This document shows, in pieces, positions 7,452 through 14,017 of a stretch of 22,283 bases of DNA. The notes under the pieces were generated by a model. It did no database searches, was not told the DNA's origin, and saw only the letters and a list, made by a program, of their open reading frames with translations. The DNA lies in assembly GCA_018268695.1 (NCBI GenBank), contig JAFDWD010000860.1:1-22283 (forward strand), in the 5' to 3' direction. The DNA comes from Actinomycetota bacterium (GTDB taxonomy: Bacteria; Actinomycetota; Thermoleophilia; Solirubrobacterales; 70-9). Position 1 is the first letter of the stretch, and every line of letters starts with the position of its first letter. A program made the translations under genes and the position numbers.

Positions 7452-8381
7452 TCAAGCGTCGGGCACGGTCGCGAGTAGGGCTCGAGTCTCGGCCACGACC
7501 CGCTCGTCGAACTCCGGGTTGCGCACCGTCGCCGACGGCGACATCGGATCGCCGTTCTCATCGAAGTACCTCCCCGTCGGGGCGGCAGGATCGGTCAGAA
7601 CACTGGTGATGAGCCGCCCTGAGCGCTTCGGCGTGCTCCAGTACTTGATCATCGGCCCGAGCGGCGACAGCACGTACCTGGCGACCAACTGCAGTGCGGG
7701 GTGCGCGTCGCGCCCGAGACCGGTGCCCGGGTTGAAGCCGGGCTCGATCGCGTTGAACCGCAACCGCGGCGTCTCCCGCGCCAGCGTGAAGACCGCCGCC
7801 AGCTCACATTGCTTCGACGTCGCGTAGGCGTCGAAGCCCGCTTTCGAGGAGCCCCCAGGCGCCCATTCACCCCGTGCGCTTGCCTCGGCGGAGATATAGC
7901 GCCCGCCACGGAAGCCGGCTTTGACGGCGGGCTTCCGTTCGGGATCCTCGACCGCCGAACAGGTGAAGACGATGTTCGTCCCGTCCGCCAGGTGAGGAAC
8001 CAGGGCCTCGGTGAAGGCGAACGGTCCGAGATGGTCGGTCGCGAAGGCCAGGTCCCACCCCTGGGCACTGCGGCCGCCCCCGGTGGGCATGATCCCCGCG
8101 TTGTTCGCGACACCCGCGATCGGGAGACCGAGGGCAACGATCTCGGCGGCCGCGCTCCGCACGCTCCGGATGTCCGACAGATCGCAAGCCACCGTCGCCG
8201 CACTACCCCCCTTCGCCTCGATCTCCGTCTGCACCGCAGCGAGCCGGTCGGGACTGCGTCCGACCAGGACCACCTTGCCGTGCTTTGCGAGATCAAGGGC
8301 CGCGTGACGGCCGATGCCGGAGGTGGGGCCGGTTATGACCCACGCCTTCTCGGCCTGTCGGGGGCGGGTGGTGTCGGGCAT
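7452..8381 (-). CDS. Short-chain dehydrogenase/reductase (SDR)
   Basis: A 309-residue Rossmann-fold oxidoreductase. Seen: the dinucleotide-binding TGPTSGIG (residues 17-24), a basic residue after strand 2 (VLVGRSPDR, suggesting NADP), ACDLSD (65-70), NNAG (93-96), Ser142 (TCSAVED), and the YATSK active site (Tyr186, Lys190). The long spacing between Ser and Tyr and the C-terminal 100 residues resemble the retinol-dehydrogenase/WWOX-like classical SDRs often annotated only as oxidoreductase. It is encoded 34 bp after a TetR regulator in the same direction, so it is very likely that regulator's target, perhaps for a toxic carbonyl or alcohol. Substrate unknown. Confidence 0.85.
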   Translation of the reverse strand: MPDTTRPRQAEKAWVITGPTSGIGRHAALDLAKHGKVVLVGRSPDRLAAVQTEIEAKGGSAATVACDLSDIRSVRSAAAEIVALGLPIAGVANNAGIMPTGGGRSAQGWDLAFATDHLGPFAFTEALVPHLADGTNIVFTCSAVEDPERKPAVKAGFRGGRYISAEASARGEWAPGGSSKAGFDAYATSKQCELAAVFTLARETPRLRFNAIEPGFNPGTGLGRDAHPALQLVARYVLSPLGPMIKYWSTPKRSGRLITSVLTDPAAPTGRYFDENGDPMSPSATVRNPEFDERVVAETRALLATVPDA

Positions 8382-8415
8382 GTCTTCTCCTTTTTCGTCG
8401 TCGTGTCAGTCCGGG

Positions 8416-8985
8416 CTAGCCGAGCAGCAGTCGACAGACCGCCTCGAAGGCGGCATCGCTCCGGGCCGCCGCAACCTCGGGGTCGCGGATCGCCGCGTCG
8501 ATGGTCGTCTCGGAGATAGCTCCCGCGAGATGCAGGACGAAGTCGAGGGGCTGGTCCGCCATCGGTCCGTGAACACGGCAGCGCTCCAGCACCGCGGCCA
8601 TCTCGGTTTGCGTTTCACGCGCATGGCGACGGCTCTCCTCGGTGATCTCGTTGGCCACCTCGAGCCGTGCGAGGGCACGCCGCCCGTCGGGGTCCCCCGT
8701 CGCCCATCGGAACCATCCGGTCCACAGATGGAGGAGTTGCTCGCGCGGCTCGGCATCCGTAGGCAACCCGTCGGTCGCGGCCGCCCCCATCTCCGACTTC
8801 AAGAGCAGGTAGAGCTCGTTGACGAGAGCGGACTTGGTCTCGAAATAGAGGAAGAGTGATCCGTTGGAGACGCCCGCCTCCTTCGCGATGGCCGCCGTCG
8901 ACGCGCCGAGGCCCTGCGAGGCGATGACGCGGGTCGCCGCGGAGAGGATCGCGTTACGGCGCTGGTCGCTCCGAGGTCTTGCCAT
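8416..8985 (-). CDS. TetR/AcrR-family transcriptional regulator
   Basis: A 189-residue protein with an N-terminal TetR helix-turn-helix at residues 8-55: RNAILSAATRVIASQGLG, then TAAIAKEAGVSNGSLFLYF, the typical recognition helix and following FExK. The variable C-terminal helical domain (60-189) should bind the effector and form the dimer. It precedes the SDR gene by 34 bp, which suggests a repressor-enzyme operon. The ATG at 8985 is 6 bases after a -10 box, so the mRNA is probably leaderless, and a TGAC-CA-GTCA palindrome sits inside the promoter spacer, fitting autorepression. Confidence 0.9.
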   Translation of the reverse strand: MARPRSDQRRNAILSAATRVIASQGLGASTAAIAKEAGVSNGSLFLYFETKSALVNELYLLLKSEMGAAATDGLPTDAEPREQLLHLWTGWFRWATGDPDGRRALARLEVANEITEESRRHARETQTEMAAVLERCRVHGPMADQPLDFVLHLAGAISETTIDAAIRDPEVAAARSDAAFEAVCRLLLG

Positions 8986-8991
8986 GTGGCA

Positions 8992-9020
8992 AACATATAA
9001 AAGAGTGACCAGTCAGTCAA
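8992..9020 (-). promoter_or_regulatory. Promoter of the TetR-SDR operon with built-in operator
   Basis: On the minus strand, TTGACT (9015-9020) and TATGTT (8992-8997) are 17 bases apart, a near-consensus sigma-70-type promoter. The palindrome TGACCAGTCA (9006-9015) occupies the spacer and touches the -35, where a bound TetR dimer would block polymerase. The expected transcription start falls on the A of the ATG at 8985. Confidence 0.65.
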
Positions 9021-9067
9021 CCATTGGAGTTCCCGCTCTGCAGGCTTCCGAGCGTAAGAGGACTCTC

Positions 9068-9103
9068 ATGATCTTCTCCAAGGTCCTTTACCTCTGGAGG
9101 TAA
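9068..9103 (+). other. Possible leader peptide and RBS-covering palindrome ahead of the DoxX-Rieske gene
   Basis: An ATG at 9068, 6 bases after AAGAGG, opens an 11-codon frame (MIFSKVLYLWR) that stops at 9101-9103, 12 bases before the DoxX-Rieske ATG. The end of this frame coincides with the inverted repeat TTACCTC-TG-GAGGTAA (9088-9103), which contains the only Shine-Dalgarno-like GGAGG for the downstream gene. Translation of the leader could therefore open the hairpin, or the palindrome could be a protein-binding site. This is inference from layout only. Confidence 0.35.
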
Positions 9104-9115
9104 CCGTTCCGACCA

Positions 9116-10153
9116 ATGTCATCTCGGCTCTCGCCGGCCATGGCGCTCTTCCCACTGCGCCTTTTCCTCGGCATCACGTTCGTCTACGCAGGCATTCAGA
9201 AGCTGAGCGATCCGGGCTTTCTTCACCCCGGCGCGCCGACGTATATCGGCACCCAGCTCGAAGGCTTTGCCAACGGCACGCCCGGCGGCTTCATTCTCCG
9301 CGCATTCGCGATTCCGCATCCGGGAGTGGCGGGAGTCGGGGTCGCGATCACCGAGATTCTGATCGGCCTACTGGTCACGGTTGGGCTCTTCACCCGGATC
9401 GCGGCAGCAGGCGGGATGGGCCTGAACTTCCTCCTCTTTCTGACCGCCAGCTGGAAGACGACTCCCTACTTCCTCGGGCCTGACCTCGTCTTCACCTTCG
9501 CCTGGCTGCCCTTCGTCCTTGCCGGGGCGAGCGGACAGCCGGCGCTCGACAACGTTCTGGAGCATCCTCCCGAGGGCCTGGTGGCGCGAACCCGGCTGGG
9601 TCCGGTGACCGCCGGCGAGATCGCTGAAATCTCTCCCGCTTCGACCCGGCGGGTCCTCCTGGCGGAGCTCGCCGGGCTGGCGTTGGCGATCGCCGGCATC
9701 TCGACCCTGGTGAAAGGCAACTACTCCCCCTCCCGCACCCTGACCGCTGGTCCCGGGTCCGCAGGTGGCGGTTCCGGGGGCAACTCAGCCGCCGGCGCCG
9801 GCCGGCGAGGAGCCGACTCTGGCGCACGTGCGTCGAAGGTGCCCAAGGGCGCCGTGAAGCTAGGCCCCGCCAGCCGGCTTCCGAACGGACAGGCCGCCAC
9901 CTACAGCGACCCCGCGAGTGGCGAACCGGACATCGTCATCCGTGACTCCCAAGGAAGGCTCACCGCCTTCAGCGCCGTCTGCACCCACGCCGGATGTACC
10001 GTCGGTTTCGAAGGGGGCGTGATTGTGTGTCCCTGCCACGGGGGCGAGTACAGCGCGTCAACCGGCGAAGTGATCGCCGGTCCGCCGCCGGCTTCCCTGG
10101 CGCCGAAGAAGGTCGTGGAAGCCGGCGGACAGATCTACGCCGTGCCCAGTTGA
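9116..10153 (+). CDS. DoxX/DoxD-like membrane protein fused to a Rieske [2Fe-2S] domain
   Basis: A 345-residue protein in two parts. Residues 8-210 form a DoxX/DoxD-type membrane module with about five segments, starting FPLRLFLGITFVYAGIQKL and including ITEILIGLLVTVGLF and MGLNFLLFLTASW; this family includes the small subunit of thiosulfate:quinone oxidoreductase. A Gly/Ser/Ala linker (about 215-240) leads to a C-terminal Rieske domain with C289-x-H291 and C305-x2-H308 as cluster ligands. C294 and C307 are in place for the disulfide typical of high-potential Rieske proteins. The fusion suggests electron transfer from a membrane-embedded reductase to an outward-facing cluster. The ATG lies 15 bases after GGAGG, a long spacing. 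Substrate unknown. Confidence 0.85.
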   Translation: MSSRLSPAMALFPLRLFLGITFVYAGIQKLSDPGFLHPGAPTYIGTQLEGFANGTPGGFILRAFAIPHPGVAGVGVAITEILIGLLVTVGLFTRIAAAGGMGLNFLLFLTASWKTTPYFLGPDLVFTFAWLPFVLAGASGQPALDNVLEHPPEGLVARTRLGPVTAGEIAEISPASTRRVLLAELAGLALAIAGISTLVKGNYSPSRTLTAGPGSAGGGSGGNSAAGAGRRGADSGARASKVPKGAVKLGPASRLPNGQAATYSDPASGEPDIVIRDSQGRLTAFSAVCTHAGCTVGFEGGVIVCPCHGGEYSASTGEVIAGPPPASLAPKKVVEAGGQIYAVPS

Positions 10154-10200
10154 GTGGGCAGCCTACGTCCGGCCGATTCGGAGCCCAACCCCCAAAACGA

Positions 10201-10228
10201 CGAAATCCCGCTCTGGGGCGGGATTTCG
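10201..10228 (-). terminator. Terminator hairpin downstream of tRNA-Gly
   Basis: An 11-bp perfect stem (CGAAATCCCGC / GCGGGATTTCG) with a 6-base loop starts 4 bases past the tRNA 3' end. Read on the minus strand it is followed by TCGTTTTGG. It may also stop plus-strand transcription from the DoxX-Rieske gene, which ends 47 bp before it. Confidence 0.65.
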
Positions 10229-10232
10229 GAGA

Positions 10233-10306
10233 AGCGGCTGAAGGGATTCGAACCCTCGACCTTCTGCATGGCAAGCAGACGCTCTAGCCAGCTGAGCTAC
10301 AGCCGC
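10233..10306 (-). tRNA. tRNA-Gly (anticodon GCC)
   Basis: The minus strand folds into a full cloverleaf of 74 bases: acceptor GCGGCTG/CAGCCGC, D stem GCTC/GAGC, anticodon stem TCTGC/GCAGA around TTGCCAT, variable loop AGGTC, T stem GAGGG/CCCTT around TTCGAAT, discriminator T; CCA is not encoded. The 3' 48 bases (10231-10278) recur at 4733-4780. The 5' end is 18 bp from the stop codon of the integrase gene, on the same strand, so the tRNA has no room for an ordinary promoter outside that coding sequence. Confidence 0.95.
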
Positions 10307-10324
10307 ATATGTCAAATTCTGGCT

Positions 10325-11638
10325 CTACGAAGCGCTTTCCTCGGATACACGCTGTATGGAGTCTAGAGGCGAAACGTCGGTTTGACCCTCCGTCTGCCTA
10401 TATCTGCCAATACGTGCCCAACTGAGCGCCGCGTCGAAGGCGACAAGATACCGATCTTCGAGCTTGTCGCGTCGTTTGGATGCCCGCTGGTAGACGCTGT
10501 ACACGAAGCGGATATCGCTCCAGCCGCCCTGTTCAGCGATATAGACCGGATCATCCCCGCATGCTGCCCGCAGGCTCGCGTACGTCCTCCTGAGGCCGTG
10601 AGGCGTGATGTGGTCGATCAGGGCGATCTTGGCGGCGCGCAGCTTCTCGTTGGCGAGCTTGATGATCTCCCGGAAGCGGGCCTCGATGTTGCGGACGGTC
10701 TGCCGGGCGTAGGTCTTTTTGACGGCGCCGGAGAGGAAGACCGGATCGTTGGGCCTCGTCCTCGGGCTACGGGCCTTCCACGCGATCAACTCCTCCAGGG
10801 CGCCGAGCGGGATATCGACCTCGCGATATTCCCCGGTCTCGGTCTTCGAGTCCCGGATGAAGATCGTGGCCGTCGAGAGGTTCACGTCGGTCCAGTCGAG
10901 CGCCACTGCCTCTCCGATCCGCAGGCCGCAGCCGACCAGCACGGCGACAAGCGGACGCTCGAAGTTCTTGGCCGCCTGCACGAAGGCGACGATCTGCTCG
11001 ACGTGGAGCCACGTCCTCGCGGGCTTTTCGCCCTTCGCCTTGATGTCGGGGTCGAGCGCGGCGTTCTTATCGATCTTGTATTTCGGGAACTTGACGGGTT
11101 TTTTCAGGACCGAGCCGAGCCGGGAGATGCACTTGTTGATCGAATTGTTCGACAGGGCACCCTCCACCTTGACGGTGCTCTTGCCTTCTTCGGCCGCCTT
11201 GTCGCGCAGCGCCTTCGCCTCCTTCTGCTTCCAAGCCCGGTAGGCGTCGATCTCTTCGATGTCGATCTCGCTGAGCCGCTTCTCCCCGAAGTAGGGAAGC
11301 AAGTGGCACTCAAGGACCCATCTATTATCGCGGACGGTCTTCGGGCGCCATCCCGGCTCTTCATCCTCGAACCATTTATCCGCCCATTCATGGAACGTCG
11401 GATCAAGGAGACCATCGGGCTCAGGCGCCTTCTCCTCGACATCAGGAGGAATCCAGGTTCCCCGGCGAACATCGGCCATGATGTTCTTCCGTTCTTCGTC
11501 GGCTTTCTTCCAGTTCCAACCCTGGTCGGAGGTCCCGAGCACGACGAAGTGCCGGGTACCGTAGGCCGGGATACGGAGAGCCCAAGCCTGCTGGTCGTTC
11601 TTGGGCTCGACAATCGAGCCGGTGGCAGGGCGGCTCAT
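10325..11638 (-). CDS. int: Tyrosine-family phage integrase
   Basis: A 437-residue tyrosine recombinase. The N-terminal 90 residues form an arm-type DNA-binding part ([23 protein letters not shown]). A SAM-like core-binding domain follows (about 80-180, [10 protein letters not shown]), then the catalytic domain with R240 (GCGLRIGEA), K265 (DSKTETG), H347-x2-R350 (HGLRR), W373 in the His/Trp position and Tyr383 (SVYQR) as nucleophile. All active-site residues are present, so it should be functional. I chose the ATG at 11638 because GAGGAGG lies 5 bases upstream and it overlaps the HNH gene stop (ATGA); the frame extends 20 codons further without such support. It should integrate and, with an excisionase, excise this prophage, with tRNA-Gly 18 bp away as the obvious attachment site. 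Confidence 0.93.
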   Translation of the reverse strand: MSRPATGSIVEPKNDQQAWALRIPAYGTRHFVVLGTSDQGWNWKKADEERKNIMADVRRGTWIPPDVEEKAPEPDGLLDPTFHEWADKWFEDEEPGWRPKTVRDNRWVLECHLLPYFGEKRLSEIDIEEIDAYRAWKQKEAKALRDKAAEEGKSTVKVEGALSNNSINKCISRLGSVLKKPVKFPKYKIDKNAALDPDIKAKGEKPARTWLHVEQIVAFVQAAKNFERPLVAVLVGCGLRIGEAVALDWTDVNLSTATIFIRDSKTETGEYREVDIPLGALEELIAWKARSPRTRPNDPVFLSGAVKKTYARQTVRNIEARFREIIKLANEKLRAAKIALIDHITPHGLRRTYASLRAACGDDPVYIAEQGGWSDIRFVYSVYQRASKRRDKLEDRYLVAFDAALSWARIGRYRQTEGQTDVSPLDSIQRVSEESAS

Positions 11639-12156
11639 CGAGTCCTCCTCGGGGCACGACGGTTGTTGGCTTGCTCTGTTGGGGTGGCCCAACGGCAATT
11701 GGAAGGTTCGTAGCCGCCTTCGTTGTCGATTCGATCTAACGTCTTACCTTCAGGGCGTTCTCCCATGTCGGCAAGGAAGTTCTCGAATTTCTCCCACCGA
11801 GAGCAGACTTCGATCCCGCGTCCACCATAGTTCTCGTAGCCCGGATGGTTGGGGTTCTTGCACCGCTTGATCATCGCCCACCAGGACACCCAGACTGGCG
11901 AGTCGGTCATGCCGTGCCGCGTAGCCCATTCCTTTCCATGAGCCTTGAGGTTTTCGATCAGTCGTTCAATGCCGACATGCCCGCAGGAGACGGTCTTCCC
12001 GCCACGCAAGGAGTCACTTCTCACGACAGTCTCTTGACCGCATGAGCACCGACAACGATATTTACGATGGACATTGCGACCACCGGGATCAGCGAGTTCT
12101 AGAACCGTGAGTTCGCCGTAGATATCTCCGGTCTGGATGACGGCAGGACGCGGCAT
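11635..12156 (-). CDS. HNH endonuclease-like phage protein
   Basis: A 173-residue protein. Its N-terminus has a zinc-finger-like cluster (C35, C37, C39 in CRCSCG; C58 and H60 in SCGH). The C-terminal half carries the pattern of free-standing phage HNH proteins: [20 protein letters not shown], then [20 protein letters not shown], then [10 protein letters not shown]. Such proteins are homing-type or packaging-associated nucleases and are often mobile in phage genomes. Its stop overlaps the integrase ATG by 4 bases, so the two are translationally coupled, an unusual partner for an integrase. The start at 12156 is the first ATG of the frame, with no strong Shine-Dalgarno. Confidence 0.75.
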   Translation of the reverse strand: MPRPAVIQTGDIYGELTVLELADPGGRNVHRKYRCRCSCGQETVVRSDSLRGGKTVSCGHVGIERLIENLKAHGKEWATRHGMTDSPVWVSWWAMIKRCKNPNHPGYENYGGRGIEVCSRWEKFENFLADMGERPEGKTLDRIDNEGGYEPSNCRWATPTEQANNRRAPRRTR

Positions 12157-12195
12157 CAGGCCACGACCTTAGGATTGACAATGGACATGGGAGTT

Positions 12196-12265
12196 TCTGC
12201 CTCCTGTGTCAAGACCCCGGCGTGGCGCCGCAAACGCTCGCCGGGGTCGCTTGCGTTTAGGCAGA
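12196..12265. promoter_or_regulatory. Nested inverted repeats between the HTH and HNH genes
   Basis: An inner stem of 10 bp (GACCCCGGCG 12213-12222 with CGCCGGGGTC 12239-12248, 16-base loop) is enclosed by a 7-bp outer stem (TCTGCCT 12196-12202 with AGGCAGA 12259-12265). It lies in the 112-bp gap after the HTH gene. There is no T-run, so it may be an attenuator, a processing or stability element, or an integrase/excisionase-related site. Confidence 0.4.
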
Positions 12266-12268
12266 GGA

Positions 12269-12609
12269 TCATACGCTCTTCTCAGGCCGCTTTCCACGAA
12301 CTTGCAAGGTTCTCGTACGTTTTGTCAACTCAGGTTTACGGCGCCTTGGGACCGTCCTCCGCCCCTCCGTGGGCGCCTGCGGCATCATAGGTTTCAGATC
12401 TGCGGGGAACCTCCAGACGGCGCCTACCTTGCCGCCTCCGAACTGCTCATGGTTGCGGATCACGGTCTCGTAGTTGACGTTGAGGATCTGCGCAGCCTCA
12501 GCGGCGGAGATGTACTCAGGCTTATGATCATCAAGTTGACGGCGGATATCATCGATCTCAGCATCACTGAGTTCGAGGACTTCGCCACGGATACTTAAAG
12601 GAACGGCAT
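12269..12609 (-). pseudogene. Helix-turn-helix (excisionase/MerR-like) protein, frameshifted near its start
   Basis: The minus-strand frame ending at 12269 encodes ELSDAEIDDIRRQLDDH, then YISAAEAAQILNVNYETV, a helix-turn-helix of the excisionase/HTH_17 type, then GAVWRFPADL and a basic tail, about 113 residues in all. That frame has no ATG, GTG or TTG before the HTH. A well-placed AAGGAG lies 7 bases before the ATG at 12609, but that ATG reads only MPFL before a TAA. One extra T in the TTT run at about 12598 would join the ATG to the HTH frame. The base may be missing through a sequencing error, a real mutation, or programmed slippage. Position upstream of HNH and integrase fits an excisionase. 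Confidence 0.65.
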
Positions 12610-12701
12610 CAGGAATCTCCTTATCGACAGGGCGTCTATGTCGCTGCCACTGCCGGAAGGGAGAAGCTTCCGTTCATTCACTCAGCGGATCAACTACTTC
12701 A

Positions 12702-12730
12702 ATTCTAGCGGACTCCGTTCGACTCCTCAA
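12702..12730 (-). promoter_or_regulatory. Promoter of the HTH-HNH-integrase operon
   Basis: TTGAGG (12725-12730) and TAGAAT (12702-12707) are separated by 17 bases on the minus strand, close to the sigma-70-type consensus. Transcription should start near 12695 and leave a leader of about 85 bases before the ATG at 12609. It lies just beyond the terminator of the preceding gene, so the integration operon appears to be an independent unit. Confidence 0.6.
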
Positions 12731-12737
12731 ACACAAA

Positions 12738-12759
12738 AGGGCGCCCCGAAGGACGCCCT
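12738..12759 (-). terminator. Rho-independent terminator after the coiled-coil/winged-HTH gene
   Basis: On the minus strand AGGGCGTCC pairs with GGGCGCCCT (one G-T pair) around a TTCG tetraloop and is followed by TTTTGTGTTT. This is a textbook intrinsic terminator, 24 bases past the stop codon at 12783. Confidence 0.85.
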
Positions 12760-12782
12760 GGCACTGCGAGATATAAGAGCTA

Positions 12783-13220
12783 TCAGACTGCGGTGTAGTT
12801 GCGCCCGTCCTTCGTGACCTTGCCGTCCCCGGTGAGATCAGCCATCACCCGGTAGAGGTAGTTGGGTTTGATCTTCAGCTTCTCGGCAACCTCACTGGCG
12901 CTGATGCCGGGGTTTTCTTGCACGATGGCGAGGGCCTTGTCGCCAGTGGTGCCGCCTTTTCGGTTACGACGTTTTTTGCCGGAGCCTTTGTTCGACCCCT
13001 CTAGCTGAGCATCGATCTCGCCACGGGTTGCAGGCTTGGGACCGCTGCTTGGAGCAGGGGCCGGAGCGGGAGCCGCCGGAGCTTTGCCGGAGACACGGGC
13101 AAGGAACTCGGTCAGTTCGGTGTGCTCCTTGACCAGCGGCTCAAGCTCTTTGACGCGGGCTTTCGCATCAGCTTTGGCGCGCTCGATAATCGAAAGGGTC
13201 TCGTTCGCATCGTCTGCCAT
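12783..13220 (-). CDS. Coiled-coil / winged-helix DNA-binding protein
   Basis: A 145-residue protein in three parts: an N-terminal helical region of coiled-coil type (residues 5-45, IIERAKADAKARVKELEPLV), an Ala/Pro-rich linker (about 46-62), and a very basic stretch (KKRRNRK, about 81-87) leading into a C-terminal winged helix (92-145: DKALAIVQENPGISASEVAE, then KPNYLYRVMADL). Similar small proteins occur in actinobacterial chromosomes and are presumed DNA-binding, but none has a role I can name. AAAGGA stands 6 bases before the ATG, so the start is firm. It has its own terminator. In a prophage it could be a regulator or a nucleoid-like protein. Confidence 0.7.
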   Translation of the reverse strand: MADDANETLSIIERAKADAKARVKELEPLVKEHTELTEFLARVSGKAPAAPAPAPAPSSGPKPATRGEIDAQLEGSNKGSGKKRRNRKGGTTGDKALAIVQENPGISASEVAEKLKIKPNYLYRVMADLTGDGKVTKDGRNYTAV

Positions 13221-13281
13221 GTTCAGTCCTTTACTTGATTGATCGGTACGTTGGCGGCTCTTATACCACTTATGGCGGCTA

Positions 13282-13311
13282 CCTACACAGACATCGACAT
13301 GATGATGTCAA
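13282..13311 (-). promoter_or_regulatory. Possible promoter and operator of the coiled-coil/winged-HTH gene
   Basis: On the minus strand TTGACA (13306-13311) is a perfect -35; the best -10 candidate, TGTAGG at 13282-13287, is weak. The palindrome GACAT-GATG-ATGTC (13296-13309) overlaps the -35. Two copies of TGGCGGCT lie just downstream. The -35 and palindrome are clear; promoter activity is inferred. Confidence 0.4.
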
Positions 13312-13324
13312 TCAGTCTTTACAG

Positions 13325-13780
13325 CTATTCGATATGGGACCTGAACTCAGCCCATTGGTCGGCCGTGAGGAATCCTCGGATCTGACCCTGAAGCTGGGCG
13401 AGCTTCCCCCTGGTCACGGAATGTTCGGCCAAGGACTCCCTTAGTTCCGCGCGTAGTGATCGGACGGTTTCCAGATGCTCCAGTTTTTCGGCTGCCCATT
13501 GGACCCGAGCGGCCTTCTGTTCCTCTCGACTCTCCTCGACTTCCTCCTGAAGTCGTCTCACCAAGGCATCGAAGCCCTTGACATAACCGGCAGCCTGCTC
13601 GACCTCTTCCACCCGCTTGTTGTTCGAGCGGCCCCTGAAGGCGGTGGCGACGAAGCCGACCACACCGATGCCTGCCGTTATAAGAGCAGCTATGCCCGTG
13701 AGATCAGGAGGTGCCCCGCCTGCTGCTGCGGCCAAGTAGGTAAGCACGGCCACTGCGGGCAGTAGGGCGGGAACTATCAT
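13325..13780 (-). CDS. Membrane-anchored coiled-coil phage protein, holin-like candidate
   Basis: A 151-residue protein with two hydrophobic segments at the N-terminus (VPALLPAVAVLTYLAAAAGG, residues 3-22, and LTGIAALITAGIGVVGFVAT, 28-47), a basic turn (FRGRSNNKRVEE), then about 85 residues of charged heptad-type helix (VRRLQEEVEESREEQKAARV). The layout, membrane anchor plus coiled coil, is seen in small actinophage proteins next to lysis genes, and the endolysin is 600 bp away though on the other strand. Holin function is a guess; a scaffold or superinfection-exclusion role is equally possible. The ATG at 13780 has only a weak AGTAGAGA upstream and faces the divergent gene at 13841. Confidence 0.6.
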   Translation of the reverse strand: MIVPALLPAVAVLTYLAAAAGGAPPDLTGIAALITAGIGVVGFVATAFRGRSNNKRVEEVEQAAGYVKGFDALVRRLQEEVEESREEQKAARVQWAAEKLEHLETVRSLRAELRESLAEHSVTRGKLAQLQGQIRGFLTADQWAEFRSHIE

Positions 13781-13840
13781 TCTCTACTTATTTAGGCGTC
13801 AGGTTGCATACTTATTGCCGGGATCTGCGGAATAAGGTGT

Positions 13841-14017
13841 ATGGAAGTCTCCTCAGAGCCCACCGAATCGGCATATGCCGAGATCTGTAATCCAGCCCTC
13901 AAGTTCGAAGAAGATCTTGAGAGCACCCCGTGGTGGAAGTTCGGGCGCCGCCACTATCTGAGTGACCGGATCGACTTCTGGACAGAAGTCGGGCATCGGG
14001 TGTTGCAGGATGCTTAA
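13841..14017 (+). CDS. Small phage protein, 58 aa, unknown function
   Basis: A short frame beginning MEVSSEPTESAYAEICNP and containing TPWWKFGRRHYLSDRI. It starts at an ATG preceded by AATAAGGTGT, a motif shared almost exactly with the gene at 15214. Its last codons overlap the start of the next gene by 8 bases, a normal phage arrangement that supports both. No family recognised. It is the first gene of the plus-strand cassette and is divergent from the membrane coiled-coil gene, with 60 bp between them. Confidence 0.55.
   Translation: MEVSSEPTESAYAEICNPALKFEEDLESTPWWKFGRRHYLSDRIDFWTEVGHRVLQDA

Noticed and set aside
10382..11713. 443-codon plus-strand open frame antisense to the integrase
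   Set aside because: It mirrors the integrase codons; the translation has no family pattern, and long antisense frames are expected in GC-rich DNA.
12206..12598. 130-codon plus-strand frame
   Set aside because: Antisense of the minus-strand HTH gene, whose translation has a clear helix-turn-helix.
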